Shown here in pieces: positions 26,961 through 38,870 of a DNA stretch of 64,000 nucleotides; the first letter of the stretch is position 1, and every line of letters begins with the position of its first letter. The DNA comes from Powellomyces hirtus (Eukaryota > Chytridiomycota > Chytridiomycetes > Spizellomycetales > Powellomycetaceae), in contig JAHLKG010000016.1 in assembly GCA_025526995.1 (NCBI GenBank), positions 248,001-312,000 of the forward strand, in the 5' to 3' direction. Below the pieces are notes generated by a model. The model was not told the origin of the DNA. It made no database searches and worked only from the letters and a program-made list of their open reading frames with translations. The translations under genes were made by a program, and so were the position numbers.

Positions 26961-29173
26961 TTATGCAAAGCCCTTTCTGACTTCTTGGATAATCCTTTTG
27001 AGAACGGGCTAAAAGACGTGTCAGTTCTTGTCGCATTGGAGACGAAAATAACGAGGGTTACATGACAGTACCTTCCCAACAGTCAGAGGGTGAGCGGACA
27101 ACTGAGCCATCTCGGCGTTTAATGGAAAAATACGCTCGAGACGTCCGATGTTTGCGCGTGACATCAAGTGAGTGGCTTTCGGACTCTTGCGTGAAGAACC
27201 CGCCGACGATATGTTTCGTCGCGGCGTGTCATCCCTACCTACTGCGCGCCGAATAAGAATTCAGGACTAGATTGCTTGCTGCGGAGAAAAAAACGTACTA
27301 GGTGCAGATTGCGTTCTACGCTTCCCGCTTGAAGCTATCTTTGAAACAATGTCACTCTTGGTTTACGATAAGATAGCCCCACAAGATAAAAAAAAAGGAA
27401 CTTACACGAGCTGTGGCCTCTGCTGATGCGATCTCGTCGTCCGTGACGTCGATGAGTTCGAGAATGTCTTGAAGCAGAGGCTATGTCAAGTAGTCAGTAC
27501 TATTCCGGACAGTCTCACAATCGTGAACCGCCCTCATACCTTTTTGATGGCCACATCTACGTCGCTGTCCATTGAGAGAGCTGGTCCAAAGTTGACCTCT
27601 GGAGTAAATCAAAGCAGGCATAACAGAATGAGTTGCGGAAAGTAGAGAGGGTTACGTGAGTGTTGCGTACAGTACCTAATAGCCAGGGCTTCAGTGCCTC
27701 ATCCAGCAATATGTCTGAAGAGTGAAGGGTGTGAGTGTCGATGCATCACACCCTTAGCATGGTAGCATGGGTGGAACCTCCAACATTTACCAAATCCGTA
27801 TAGCTCAAAGCAGCCCGAAGGCACGGGGGGAACATCAGCTGCTATTGGCAACAACGTTGATATGATCGTTGCCTGGATTCTTTTGTAAAAGAGCGCGGCA
27901 ATGAAGACGACTGATCCCCCCGGCATTGTACAAGTTGTGCACGCGCCTACAAGGGTTCTCACCGTTTCCAAACTCGATTGAAATCCATGTTCATCGATTC
28001 AAACCAGCCTCTCAGCTTCCCAAGCGTCCATCTGCAGCCGCTGCCAACTTCCTCCTTCTCGTGTTCAAAATACGGAGAGAATTTGTTGATGGATGTGTTG
28101 GTGAGGTGCGCATACACGTCATTGTTCTCGAGGGTATATGGACTCTGCGTCGGGAAGGATGGTGTTAGCGGCACAGTGTAGTTGAAGCAAAGGCTTGATA
28201 TCCCCACTTACTGTTGCAAATCGCGCCAATCCTTCGTGGTTTAGGTAGATGACGAGAGGGTTGTATGATCGCACCACAACATAACTACGAGGGCCATTGA
28301 TCATCAGTCTCTTTGCGTAAACAGTGTGGGCGACAAGCGTGCAAAACTACCATCTCATGTCGAACTGCAGTGACATACAGTACAAATGTGAGCCCGGTGT
28401 GCATCAGTTTCGGTGGAGCGCGCGGCCCAACTCCTCACCTTGTAGCCAGAGATCAAAAGGGGGTTCGCCACATATCTTTGCAACACAGCACTGAGATGGG
28501 GGAAGCCCGGCGTTATGAGAATGAAAAAAATCCTCGAGATGTGAACCCTTTTTTTCGCCCCTCGCTGGAAAAACATACTTGCAATCATATGTCAACTGTC
28601 GCAAATCGCGGAACACGAAAATCCCTCGCCCTCTACTCTGATCCGCCGGTTTGCAGATCCACATACTGCGGACCCCTCGATGTTCTTCGTCCGCATACAC
28701 GTTGACAAATTTCACATAGTCATTCGGAAGGGAGAACGTTTGCGGAACAAAATCGTAGTGTGCTCCATAGATCCCCCGCATGGTGCGCAGAAGGCGGTAG
28801 AGTGAGTCCTATGTGAGACGCTTAGATGAACTTCTTTATCGTGCCCCTTCAAAGGGACGGCGAACCGAACCTTGCGCGTAAGGCTCGTGGTTTTTGGAAA
28901 GTGATTGAGTCTCTGCCAGGACTGACAATCCGAATAATCACATTTCCGATATCGTGATCCTTTGATCACACCAAGAGAATAAGTACCGATCCTTTTGGCG
29001 CTACGTTTTGGCATAGTACCTTTCCACCACAAATTCCAATATGGACTTTGGCCTTCAATGTACGGAAGCCAACCACAACCCTCCAGAACATCGCGAACAG
29101 ACTGTGGGCCATTCTCGGCCATTATGTAGAATCGCCGCGAGCTGTGACATTCTATCGACGCGGCTGTTGCCAT
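26961..29173 (-). CDS. Tubulin-tyrosine-ligase-like protein (probable tubulin polyglutamylase, TTLL2-like)
   Basis: Complement of join(26961..27008,27072..27185,27406..27480,27540..27598,27676..27714,27791..27879,27963..28144,28212..28284,28351..28364,28439..28490,28579..28808,28871..28959,29020..29173); 405 aa. TTL-domain blocks in order: GSRYRKCDYSDCQSWQRLNH, GIYGAHYDFVPQTFSLPNDY, MWICKPADQSRGRGIFVF, LQRYVANPLLISGYKFDMR, YVVVRSYNPLVIYLNHEGLA, NNDVYAHLTNTSINKFS and EVNFGPALSMDSDVDVAIK. The K..xxSRGRGI and EVN segments are the ATP/Mg sites of the ATP-grasp fold. Such enzymes add glutamates to tubulin tails of cilia and basal bodies. The 14-nt exon 28351-28364 encodes FDMR-; the junction into 27072-27185 uses an AAG acceptor and is the weakest. 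Confidence 0.88.
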
Positions 29174-29519
29174 ACTATCATTCACTAGTGCAGTAGAGCA
29201 GGCACCACCTCCGCTGTAAGGAATGTGATGAACGCGTCCAGATTCGTTCGCGTAATGGAAGCGCGTTCTGGCACACCACCGGCCAGTGTCAATGTAGAAA
29301 GAAAACAAAAAACGGAAACATTTGATTACAGCTTTTATACGCTGGGTACAAATAACTTTGCGACACCGGCAGTAAAACCGCGCAGCGCTGGAAGTAGTGA
29401 AAGCCAAAAATAGAGGACATATTTCGCAATAGAGTAGCTCGCCTCCACTCTGACGCATTAGAACCAACCCAGTTCTGAAGCATTGTCAAACAAAAGGCCA
29501 GTGAATGATTGTAAAGTAG

Positions 29520-30780
29520 TCATTTGACGTGAGACATGGAGACGGACGGTCTTCGAATAATCCGGGCTTCATCCCATGGGCCCCTAATTTCACTGTTCCC
29601 CACTACTGCTTAGCATTCTGGTCTATGAAGCTGTGGAACATGGCGGCACTTACCTTTTGTATTTCTGTGCATGTATGAGCCAGTACGGGCAAACCAGATT
29701 CACAAACACAATGCTAAGCAGGTACATCGTGACGAGAGACATCGATATGGTGCTGAAGAGGAGAGCGGACAGGGAGACCAGCACCGCCAGGATCGTGATG
29801 TCGGCCGTTATGGAGACGTTCTGAGAGCGCGGGGGGGGGGGGGGGGCAAGAAGAGAATGAGGGATCAGCAGAACAGCCTCTTATTGACAGCTTTACTTAC
29901 TCTGAGCATTCGTCTGATCGCCGGGAGCAAGACAAACATCAGTACGGCGAAGAGCATCAGCCCCAACACGTGTGCGTGCGAAGGCAAACGAGATGCTAGG
30001 AGCACGGATGCAAAGATTGCAGCGTTGATGGACAAGGAATCAGGAAATCTGGAGAGAGCACAGAAGACTCTAGTGAGACCCTTTTCGGCTCAATTGACAG
30101 TAACACTTATGAGCCTACCTAACCTTCACAATATGTTTCGAGCCATAATCGTGGAAGGCAACGTTTGCGAGGAACAGAATAGCACTCAGCGCCCAGATTG
30201 TATCGCTGCTGATCGCCTTCGTCAAGGTTTGCAAAACAGGTGTGAGGCCCACCAGAGTCACCAGGATAAGGGTTGCCCGTTGTGCAATTTGCAGCCCTAT
30301 GTGCATAAAAGCAACGTTGGTCTCCAGGTCCATAAAATTGCCAGGCAGAGGGAATGCTCCCAAACTTATTGCATCTTGCTACCCACTTTGCCGGCCACGC
30401 TTCGGCGGCACAACTGCCAAAATATCCCAGCATACATATGCAGCTCCAGCGGTAATGACATCGATTGCGAGGAGGGTGTTCGCGGCCAAAGCGCCAGCGC
30501 ACAGGTGAGAAAACACAGCAACGAACACCACGATGGCGCTGATATGCTGCGAGACAGAACAGGTACGGAGTACCACTGGCCAGTAGAAGTGTGTGCGAAC
30601 ATTCACTATTAAAGAGTTCAACTTAGGCCGCACAAGGTGGGTATGGCTCGCAGCTGTCGTACCATTCCGTTGCATCAATTCCAGGAAACTATCGTCGACA
30701 TAATTGTCGGGGTAGCCCTGTTTAACGTACAGCAGCTTTCTCCATGGAGGCTGGGTTTCCAGCACAGGCTTCTGCACCAT
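29520..30780 (-). CDS. GPI2: GPI-GlcNAc transferase subunit GPI2/PIG-C
   Basis: Complement of join(29520..29592,29654..29820,29901..30048,30119..30296,30387..30780); 319 aa. The start reads WRKLLYVKQGYPDNYVDDSF, the hallmark of GPI2, followed by about eight hydrophobic helices. Conserved internal blocks: GLTPVLQTLTKAISSDTIWA, SLSINAAIFASVLLASRLPS and, at the end, NLVCPYWLIHAQKYK with RGPWDEA. GPI2/PIG-C is an ER membrane subunit of the complex that transfers GlcNAc to phosphatidylinositol, the first step of GPI-anchor synthesis. Intron 1 uses GTGGGT as donor; without it the frame meets a TAG. Intron 4 of the transcript contains a C16 tract. Confidence 0.9.
29831..29846. repeat. G16 homopolymer inside a GPI2 intron
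   Basis: Sixteen G on the plus strand, hence C16 in the GPI2 transcript, nine bases upstream of the exon that begins at 29820. Confidence 0.85.
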
Positions 30781-30905
30781 GCTTGACGTTCGAGGGAATA
30801 TTCAACATGCCTTGCTGCTGAGAAGTACAAAGGTGCCTACAATTCAAACACCTTCCCCAGACGCGCGGTAGGATGTCAAGCCCCCCCCGAACGATAACCC
30901 CCAAG

Positions 30906-30926
30906 TAACCCTAACGCTAACCCTAA
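30906..30926. repeat. Interstitial telomere-type repeat (CCCTAA)
   Basis: taaccctaacgctaaccctaa: two perfect AACCCTAA words flanking one variant unit. It lies about 125 bp upstream of the GPI2 ATG, between GPI2 and the siroheme gene 3' end. Similar 'telo-box' words occur in promoters of some eukaryotes; here the function is unknown. Confidence 0.8.
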
Positions 30927-31038
30927 TTGTGACACTGCTGACATTACTACAAAAATTAATGCTTTATATTTTACCAAATTCCTATGTACATCTCAGCGAT
31001 ATCGTGACAGCTTGTCTACATCAAGTGACATCGCATAC

Positions 31039-33091
31039 TCAATCCAGATCCAATTTGTTGATATTGTCAATCAACAACGATGAGTCGGGGTCGTCCTCCC
31101 TCAACACACTGACAGCCTTTCCCACAATAAGAAGCGCTGGTGCGCCAACTTTGGCTTCGAGGACCTTTCCGTAAATGGTTTCCAACGTGCCTTGGACCAC
31201 CCTCTCTACTTCTTTGCCCCAGCAGCCCTTCTCCACAACAGCTGCCGGAACGTCATTCGGATATCCGCTATTCAACATAAGTTCAACAAGCCCTTCCAAT
31301 CTACCTACAGCCATCAGCACAACTGTCGTTCGCTTTTCGTAATAGGACGGGACGTTGGGGTATGCGCCTCCTTCTCCTCTGCCGGAGAGGACCATGAGTT
31401 GATCGGCCACGCCGCGGTGCGTCACTGGGATCAGGGCGCTTTCCGGCGCGGCAATGCAGGAACTGATTCCAGGAACGATATCGGCTTCGAATCCGTGCTC
31501 TCGGAAGAACGCGATCTCTTCGCCGCCCCGACCGAACAGGAATGGATCGCCGCCCTTGAGCCTGACCACATCCAAACCGCGATTGAGTGCGGCGAGACAG
31601 GTTTCATTTGCATCGTTTTGAGCGATGTCTGACCTGCCCTGCACCTTTTTCTGTACTAGATGCAGACGCTTTCCAGGTACGAGGTCAGTTATGCCACTGG
31701 GTATGAGTTGGTCTGATACGACAAGGTCCGCTTGACGCATTGCTTCCAGAGCGCGAACGGTTAATAAGCCTGGATCTCCAGGTCCAGCTCCGACGAGTAC
31801 CAGACGCCCTCTCGGGTTGCGGGACACGTGGATTGGAAGTGGTAAGAAATTCAAACCCCCTCGTACGAACTGGGAAACGGGTTGGGGAAGGGATCGCAGA
31901 CCAGTTTCAACCACTGTAAAAGACGAAGATCGATGCTTAGGTTGAGGCTCAGTCACCATTGCTATGAATGCGATTCCTACCATCCTCAGCACGAATTTTG
32001 GCATGGTGCGCGTAGCCTGCGCCGGTTTCCTTCAGCGCGCTGGCATAAGTGCTAGATATGTCATAAACCTGCGCACCCATCGAAGACGCCGTCTGGACCG
32101 TTCCGGTGACTGTTGAGCTTGTTATATTCCACGCTGTCCCAGTTGCAGAAGCCACCAGATTTACTACTCCTCCGATGATTGGTAGCGTTTGCGCATGCTC
32201 CACAAGACCTTTGTTTGTAGATGTGCTGGAAGAATCGCTGGGCGATTTCATGCGACTTTCATTGACTAATCTACTCTGCGATTTCTTCGTCGGCGCTGGT
32301 GGCGGCTCCGAGTCCCCTCGCTCATAAGACTCCAAAACGGTCAAGAGGTCCTGATCGTCCAAATGAGCCATTTCTTCGAACGTATAGCCATCGCATAAAC
32401 GACTCAACCATGTCATCCTCCTCCCGCTACTGTTCGGATCCGGATCACTCTCCCTTATCTTTCTTCGCAATCTTCCGATTCGGTCTACGGCAGCCGCTGT
32501 CTCTTCGGGAAGAGCTTTGACAACCAAATCTCTGAGCCTGGCTCCGATCCTAGGTCCACATCCATTCGTAGAAATTCCGAATTGTACTGGACCATCTCGA
32601 TATTGCGCAAAAAAGTAAAAGTCGCAGAGCTCCGGGATATCAGCACAGTTCACCGGAATTCGACGAGCTCTGCAAAGAACTGCAATACGTCGCGATTCTT
32701 CATGTTGATCGATACAGGACAGGACCATGTCGGCGGTGTCGAGATCATTCTCGTGAAAATTGCGGTCGAGATGAATCAGTTCTCCGTTGTTAATTCGCAG
32801 CTCCACGTCATCGTTCAGGCCCGAGGCCGGGCAGACTATCGTTACTTTTGCGTCTGCATCCAAAGCAAAGAACACTCTTCCTGAGGCTTCCTTCCCTCCG
32901 CCCACAATGAGCACATGCTTCCCTCCGAGTCGCCATCCTACAAGTAGCGAAGCCCCTCCCTGAACCTTCCGTGACATTGTTGATATCGTATCGTACTGAG
33001 ACCCCGGCGTGGTGGGGAAGCGGTATTGCAGGCTCGCGAGGAGCGCGAAGGCGCGGTGATGATGCTGATGGCAACCATGGCAACTAGACAT
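31039..33091 (-). CDS. Bifunctional siroheme synthase: MET8 (dehydrogenase/ferrochelatase) fused to MET1 (uroporphyrinogen-III methyltransferase)
   Basis: Complement of join(31039..31913,31981..33091); 661 aa. The N-terminal half (residues ~45-250) is a MET8/CysG-B module: KHVLIVGGGKEASGRV for NAD binding, VNCADIPELCDFYFFAQY with the catalytic aspartate region, and GISTNGCGPRIGARLRD. A ~115-residue linker follows. The C-terminal half is a SUMT module: LVLVGAGPGDPGLLTVRALE, VVRLKGGDPFLFGRGGEE, VTHRGVADQLMVLSGRG and PALLIVGKAVSVL. Together they should turn uroporphyrinogen III into siroheme for sulfite and nitrite reductases. One 67-nt intron (GTAGGA...TTTACAG, phase 1) joins the two frames; without it there would be two overlapping ORFs in different frames. 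Domain order equals bacterial CysG. Confidence 0.88.
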
Positions 33092-33166
33092 CGTCCTCTA
33101 CACAGCACAGTTACCCTTCTTCACACAGTCACAGTCAATTGACCTGATCTTGACATCAGCGACACC
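33092..33166. promoter_or_regulatory. Compact bidirectional promoter, siroheme gene / eIF4A3
   Basis: Only 75 bases separate the two start codons. It contains repeated acagtcaca-like words (cacacagtcacagtcaa). Both 5' UTRs and basal elements must be packed here or overlap. Confidence 0.5.
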
Positions 33167-34886
<1,720 letters not shown>

Positions 34887-35024
34887 GCCCTTGTACATTG
34901 TCGTTTGCCAAAGTTATTTTTTGTATATTTCGTTAAACAACGCTGATTAGTTTCCTCCATTGGCTCTTTCAACTGGCATTTCGAATGGTTCAGGGCTTCA
35001 ACTGTGGTCAAAGCAGTGCGTTGA

Positions 35025-36021
35025 TTAAGATCGCAGCTTGATTTGTTGGATAATCTTTTGAGCGACTTCCTCAGCCGTATCCGTTCTACCAAAGTGGGCA
35101 ACGTATTTGCCATCAGGGTCGATGAGGTAGAAGAAGATGGAATGGTCGACAAGGTAGTCAGCCTCATCATCGTCCACTGCTCGGGGAGGGGCGCTGAAAT
35201 ATAATCGATAAGACTTCGCAACTTTTTTGATCTGGGCATGGGTCCCAATGAGTCCCACAAATTTCGAGTGGAAATCTGAGGAGATATCACGTTTAGTTGT
35301 AGCCACTATTCAGGAAGAGTTGATTATCACCCATACATACCATGCACATATTCCTTGATGGCCTCCACGGAATCCCGTTTGGGGTCACAAGAGATGAATA
35401 TCGGGACCATAGTTTCTTCCGAGTATCCATGCTTTTTCGCTGGGGGCGTGAACGAAAAGCATCAACCATCACGTATGCAAGCGTAACGGCATTCTTACGA
35501 TCCACGTACTCAAGGTGTCCACGACTTCCGCCATCTTTTCTAATTCCTCTGGACACACATCCGGGCAGAATGTGTATCCAAAGTACAGCAGCATAAACTT
35601 TCCACGGTAGTCCAGGTCCGTCACCGGCCGCCCATTATGGTCCACCAAAGAAAATGGTCCTCCGACCAAGGGTTTTCCAGCGCCCTCGTTTTTTGCTGCC
35701 TCGCGTCGAGCGGCCAGCTTCTGTTTCTCGTACTCAAAGTAGCCCCAAAGACCGGCACCGCTGAGAAGAAAGAACCCTATACTTTTCCACGTCATAGCCT
35801 ACGCAATTCTGGTCAATTTCTGCAGCCCAGGCCAAGTCCGTGGCAGAATTTACCGAGAACTTCTCCTTATCCTGGGTCCCGGTGGGTGTGTACTGAGCAT
35901 ACTGGCGTGCTCTCATGCTCATCTCCGGCCGACATGAGAAAAACGTTGTTGCCCGTGCCTGCGTTTGTATGAAGTCAACGTGAGGGAAAATCTCTCGCAA
36001 GGGTTTACAACCCGAGAGCAT
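35025..36021 (-). CDS. SCO1: Cytochrome c oxidase copper chaperone SCO1
   Basis: Complement of join(35025..35275,35341..35439,35510..35798,35854..36021); 268 aa. The N-terminal exon encodes a basic, serine/alanine-containing mitochondrial presequence; exon 2 has the single inner-membrane helix (TWKSIGFFLLSGAGLWGYF). The copper site is the CPDVC motif in FGYTFCPDVCPEEL, with the later histidine in DYLVDHSIFFYLIDP. Other blocks: FISCDPKRDSVEAIKEYV and FHSKFVGLIGTHAQIKKVAK. SCO1 faces the intermembrane space and delivers copper to the CuA site of COX2. It is divergent from SEN34, with 258 bp between starts. Confidence 0.94.
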
Positions 36022-36279
36022 ACTTTGGGCGAGGTGGGCAGGATACTTCTCCGAAAGGCTCTGGCTTTTATCGAGTTAGCACTGACCCCGAAGAGTGGAG
36101 CGATCGGCCCTACCTACCTATTAGTGGAATCATGGTTTTATTCCTTGTAATGGAATTTGGCAAACCCACGAGCAAGTCGCGTGGATTAACATGTCGCGCA
36201 TTGTGCTAAACGTTGGCATAGGAACTTCCCGGCATTAGATCTCCAATCTTGAAGGCTTCGACAACCTTATTTACCAAAC

Positions 36280-37761
36280 ATGAGACAGGAGAATCTCTCC
36301 CCGCCATCGTTACAGCCTTTACCTGTTCTTCCGCTTGTACATATCTCTGGGAATCGCGGCTATGTCTGGGACGCCAACAGTACGTGCACCACGGACCGGA
36401 AGAGAGCGGAGCAATGTAACTGAAGCGTACTAGCAAAGCCGTGCTCTCTTTGCGAACGAACTATCATGTCCTCGGCGCTTTGGTCGGCACGCTCCCCCGA
36501 CTTCCGTTGCAAAACACATATTTCTCCCTGCCTTTGCTGCTATTGAACGAGGAACTTACTCTACTTCTGGAGAAAGGTAAACAAAGGGGTGCGAAAGACG
36601 AAGTTCAAGACTTCTTCACATATCTAAACGTATTTCATAGGACTCATAAAAGTTGCTGACTCTCCGGCCGCACATCGTCAGCCTAGCTCAGAAGCGGTGG
36701 CAAAGTTTGAGTCACAAAGAGCATCAGAACTGGCTGATTATGAGGAAGCAAAGCGCCTTGCCGCGGAGCTCAAAGACAAATCTATGCGTTCGGCACATCG
36801 AGCGAAAGCAAAGAAACCGCGTGCCCAGGATAGTGAAGAGTCTTTTGACTTCCCTACTTCGTACGATGGTTTTGATTCGCAAGAGGGTCCAGTGAACGCG
36901 TCAGTCGGAGAACCAAGTCGCTCAGTTAGCGAGAAGGGGCGCGCTACAGTACAGCTCGTTGCAGACGGGCGTCAAGGAAGCTCAGTCTCTGCCGATAGGA
37001 ATGTCACCAAATCGCTCGTACCTTCTTTGTCAGTTGTTACACCTGCATCCATCGCCGAGACTGACACTCCAACACCGGTGACAGCGCTGGCCTCGATGAT
37101 GGAACAATTGGCTTTACGATCTGCCGTGGAACAGCCGCCTTTTTCTCCGCTGGCTGATTCAGTAGGCATCAATGTCAATCAACGTCCGGTGGTCCCACCG
37201 ATCTTGGAGCACCCAGAAGCCCCAGAAACGGCGAAAATCAACGCACAAGTTTCTGTTGCCAGCCCTGTCAAAGATCGGCCTCTTCCACGTATACCCATCT
37301 CAATACCATGCTCCTCCAGTCAGCTCCCATGGTACAATGATGCAAGCGAGCACTTGCGATTAGACCATAGTCAGGCAACTGCGAGCGGACTATGGCGATA
37401 CCCATCCACGGAGCAGGAAACGCTACAGTACAAGGTATATTGCGCTTTATGGGCGAAAGGCTATTACATCACGAGCGGCAGCAAGTTTGGTGGAGACTAT
37501 CTTCTGTATCCAGGTCAGTTTTTTATCATCACCGGTACTCTGCATCCGGTGGACTGACGCAGGTTTGCAGGTGATATACTGCGATATCACTCCCATTATG
37601 TGGCTTCGGTAGTCCCGATGGAGAAACTGCACTCGCCTCTTGATGCGGTGATGTTTGGGCGATTGGGGACTGCGGTGAAAAAATCCCATGCAGTATGCTC
37701 GTGGGACGTGGTGAAGGATGAGTTTGTTTGTTACTGCATACAGTGGACTGGTTGGAACTGA
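36280..37761 (+). CDS. SEN34: tRNA-splicing endonuclease catalytic subunit SEN34
   Basis: Exons join(36280..36379,36439..36576,36641..37513,37571..37761); 433 aa. The N-terminal domain has HISGNRGYVWDAN and LGALVGTLPRLPLQNTYFSL; the C-terminal nuclease domain has YCALWAKGYYITSGSKFGGD, LLYPGDILRYHSHYVASV and LGRLGTAVKKSHAV. The tyrosine, histidine and lysine in these three blocks form the catalytic triad that cuts the 3' splice site of pre-tRNAs. Between the domains is a ~210-residue low-complexity, Ser/Pro/Ala-rich insert, which makes the protein much longer than yeast Sen34 (275 aa) or human TSEN34 (310 aa). A window so intron-rich still needs this separate tRNA intron machinery. Confidence 0.92.
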
Positions 37762-37924
37762 GAGAGAATCGTTTCGTAGTCAACGCATAGATTAAGAAGC
37801 ACTCCAGCGATTTCTTTAGTGTTATCACTCAATCAAATGCGTGATTGTAGCATAACGCATCTCGTCAGTACAGAAATGATTTGACTGCGATAAACTATAT
37901 ATGGTGCATCGCTGCGAGAACAGA

Positions 37925-38705
37925 TTAACGGCTCTGCATCTTCTTCGTTCTCCTCTCCTGCTCTCTATCCCTGACAACCATCTCATCGATCTTGGAGTAT
38001 CCGAGCGGTGATGCAGAAGGCCTGTCTCGGAGGTAGTACATGTTGTCCCCCTTCACGAGTCCAGTGATCTGTCTCAGTACTTTGATTCGGGACACACTTG
38101 GGGAGAAGATGGGGAACACCATTTCCACGCCCGTTCCCAAGACGTAGTTCCTGACAATGATATTTGACATGACTCCCTTCCGACGGATTGCAATCAGCAC
38201 GCCGGCAAAGACCTGTTTCCTTGGTCGTGATCGCGAGGTGACCTGCTCGATCAGAAGAATGGACCCAGGTTCCACGGCTGTTGGTGATCCAGGTCGGAAC
38301 AGCTCTGCTCGCTCGTCCATGTCGAGACGAGATCGCAGCTCAACGTCAATAGAGCGCATCAGCTTGGCGCCGTGATAGCGTCCTCTAGGGTCGTACGGAA
38401 TTTGCAGTTCTTCTGGGGATTTGCCAGTCAGGTCGGGGAGAGGGCCGGTCGCTGGCCGGGGGAAGAAGGGGGGTAGGGGATCTTCAGTCTGCTCTTCGGC
38501 AGCTACACAGATGTCGAGTTAAATTAGCTCATGACTGGGCGCACAAGTCACATTTGCAGAATCCCTCACCTCCGCGAGCGGGTGCGGCATACTGTCTGGT
38601 CAAAGACCACACAGCCGGAGACCGTACTGAGCTACTCGGCGCAAGTGCCGCATTGATATGTGCAGAGAATGTCCGTAAGACTCCATGACCCCTGGCGACG
38701 TTCAT
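37925..38705 (-). CDS. MRPL19: Mitochondrial ribosomal protein bL19m
   Basis: Complement of join(37925..38502,38570..38705); 237 aa. Exon 1 encodes a basic presequence (MNVARGHGVLRTFSAHINAA). The bL19 core follows: PGSILLIEQVTSRSRPRKQV, FAGVLIAIRRKGVMSNIIVR, VLGTGVEMVFPIFSPSVSRI and KVLRQITG. It is a large-subunit protein of the mitochondrial ribosome (yeast Img1 family). I start at 38705 because it gives a good presequence; an in-frame ATG at 38798 also exists. Convergent with SEN34 (163 bp between stops) and divergent from the p24 gene. Confidence 0.9.
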
Positions 38706-38870
38706 TGTCGCAAATGTCGTCTTGTAGGTAAGGTGATCTGTCAAATGGTCGTCGGACCTGTGAACAGGTACAGTAGGTACAAATGGTTGCACGTGCATCC
38801 ATGGGGACAGGAAGTGGCTTGCATAAGCATGCCGATCCTGTCAATGCGTTCTTGACACTTTGTTAGGGAA

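Noticed and set aside
30370..30386. In-frame TAG in GPI2 as possible pseudogene or readthrough
   Set aside because: A GTGGGT...ACATAG intron (30297-30386) removes it and restores the conserved alignment.
29671..30612. 313-codon plus-strand ORF
   Set aside because: Antisense to GPI2, whose exons match the family block by block; the plus ORF crosses GPI2 introns and has no domain.
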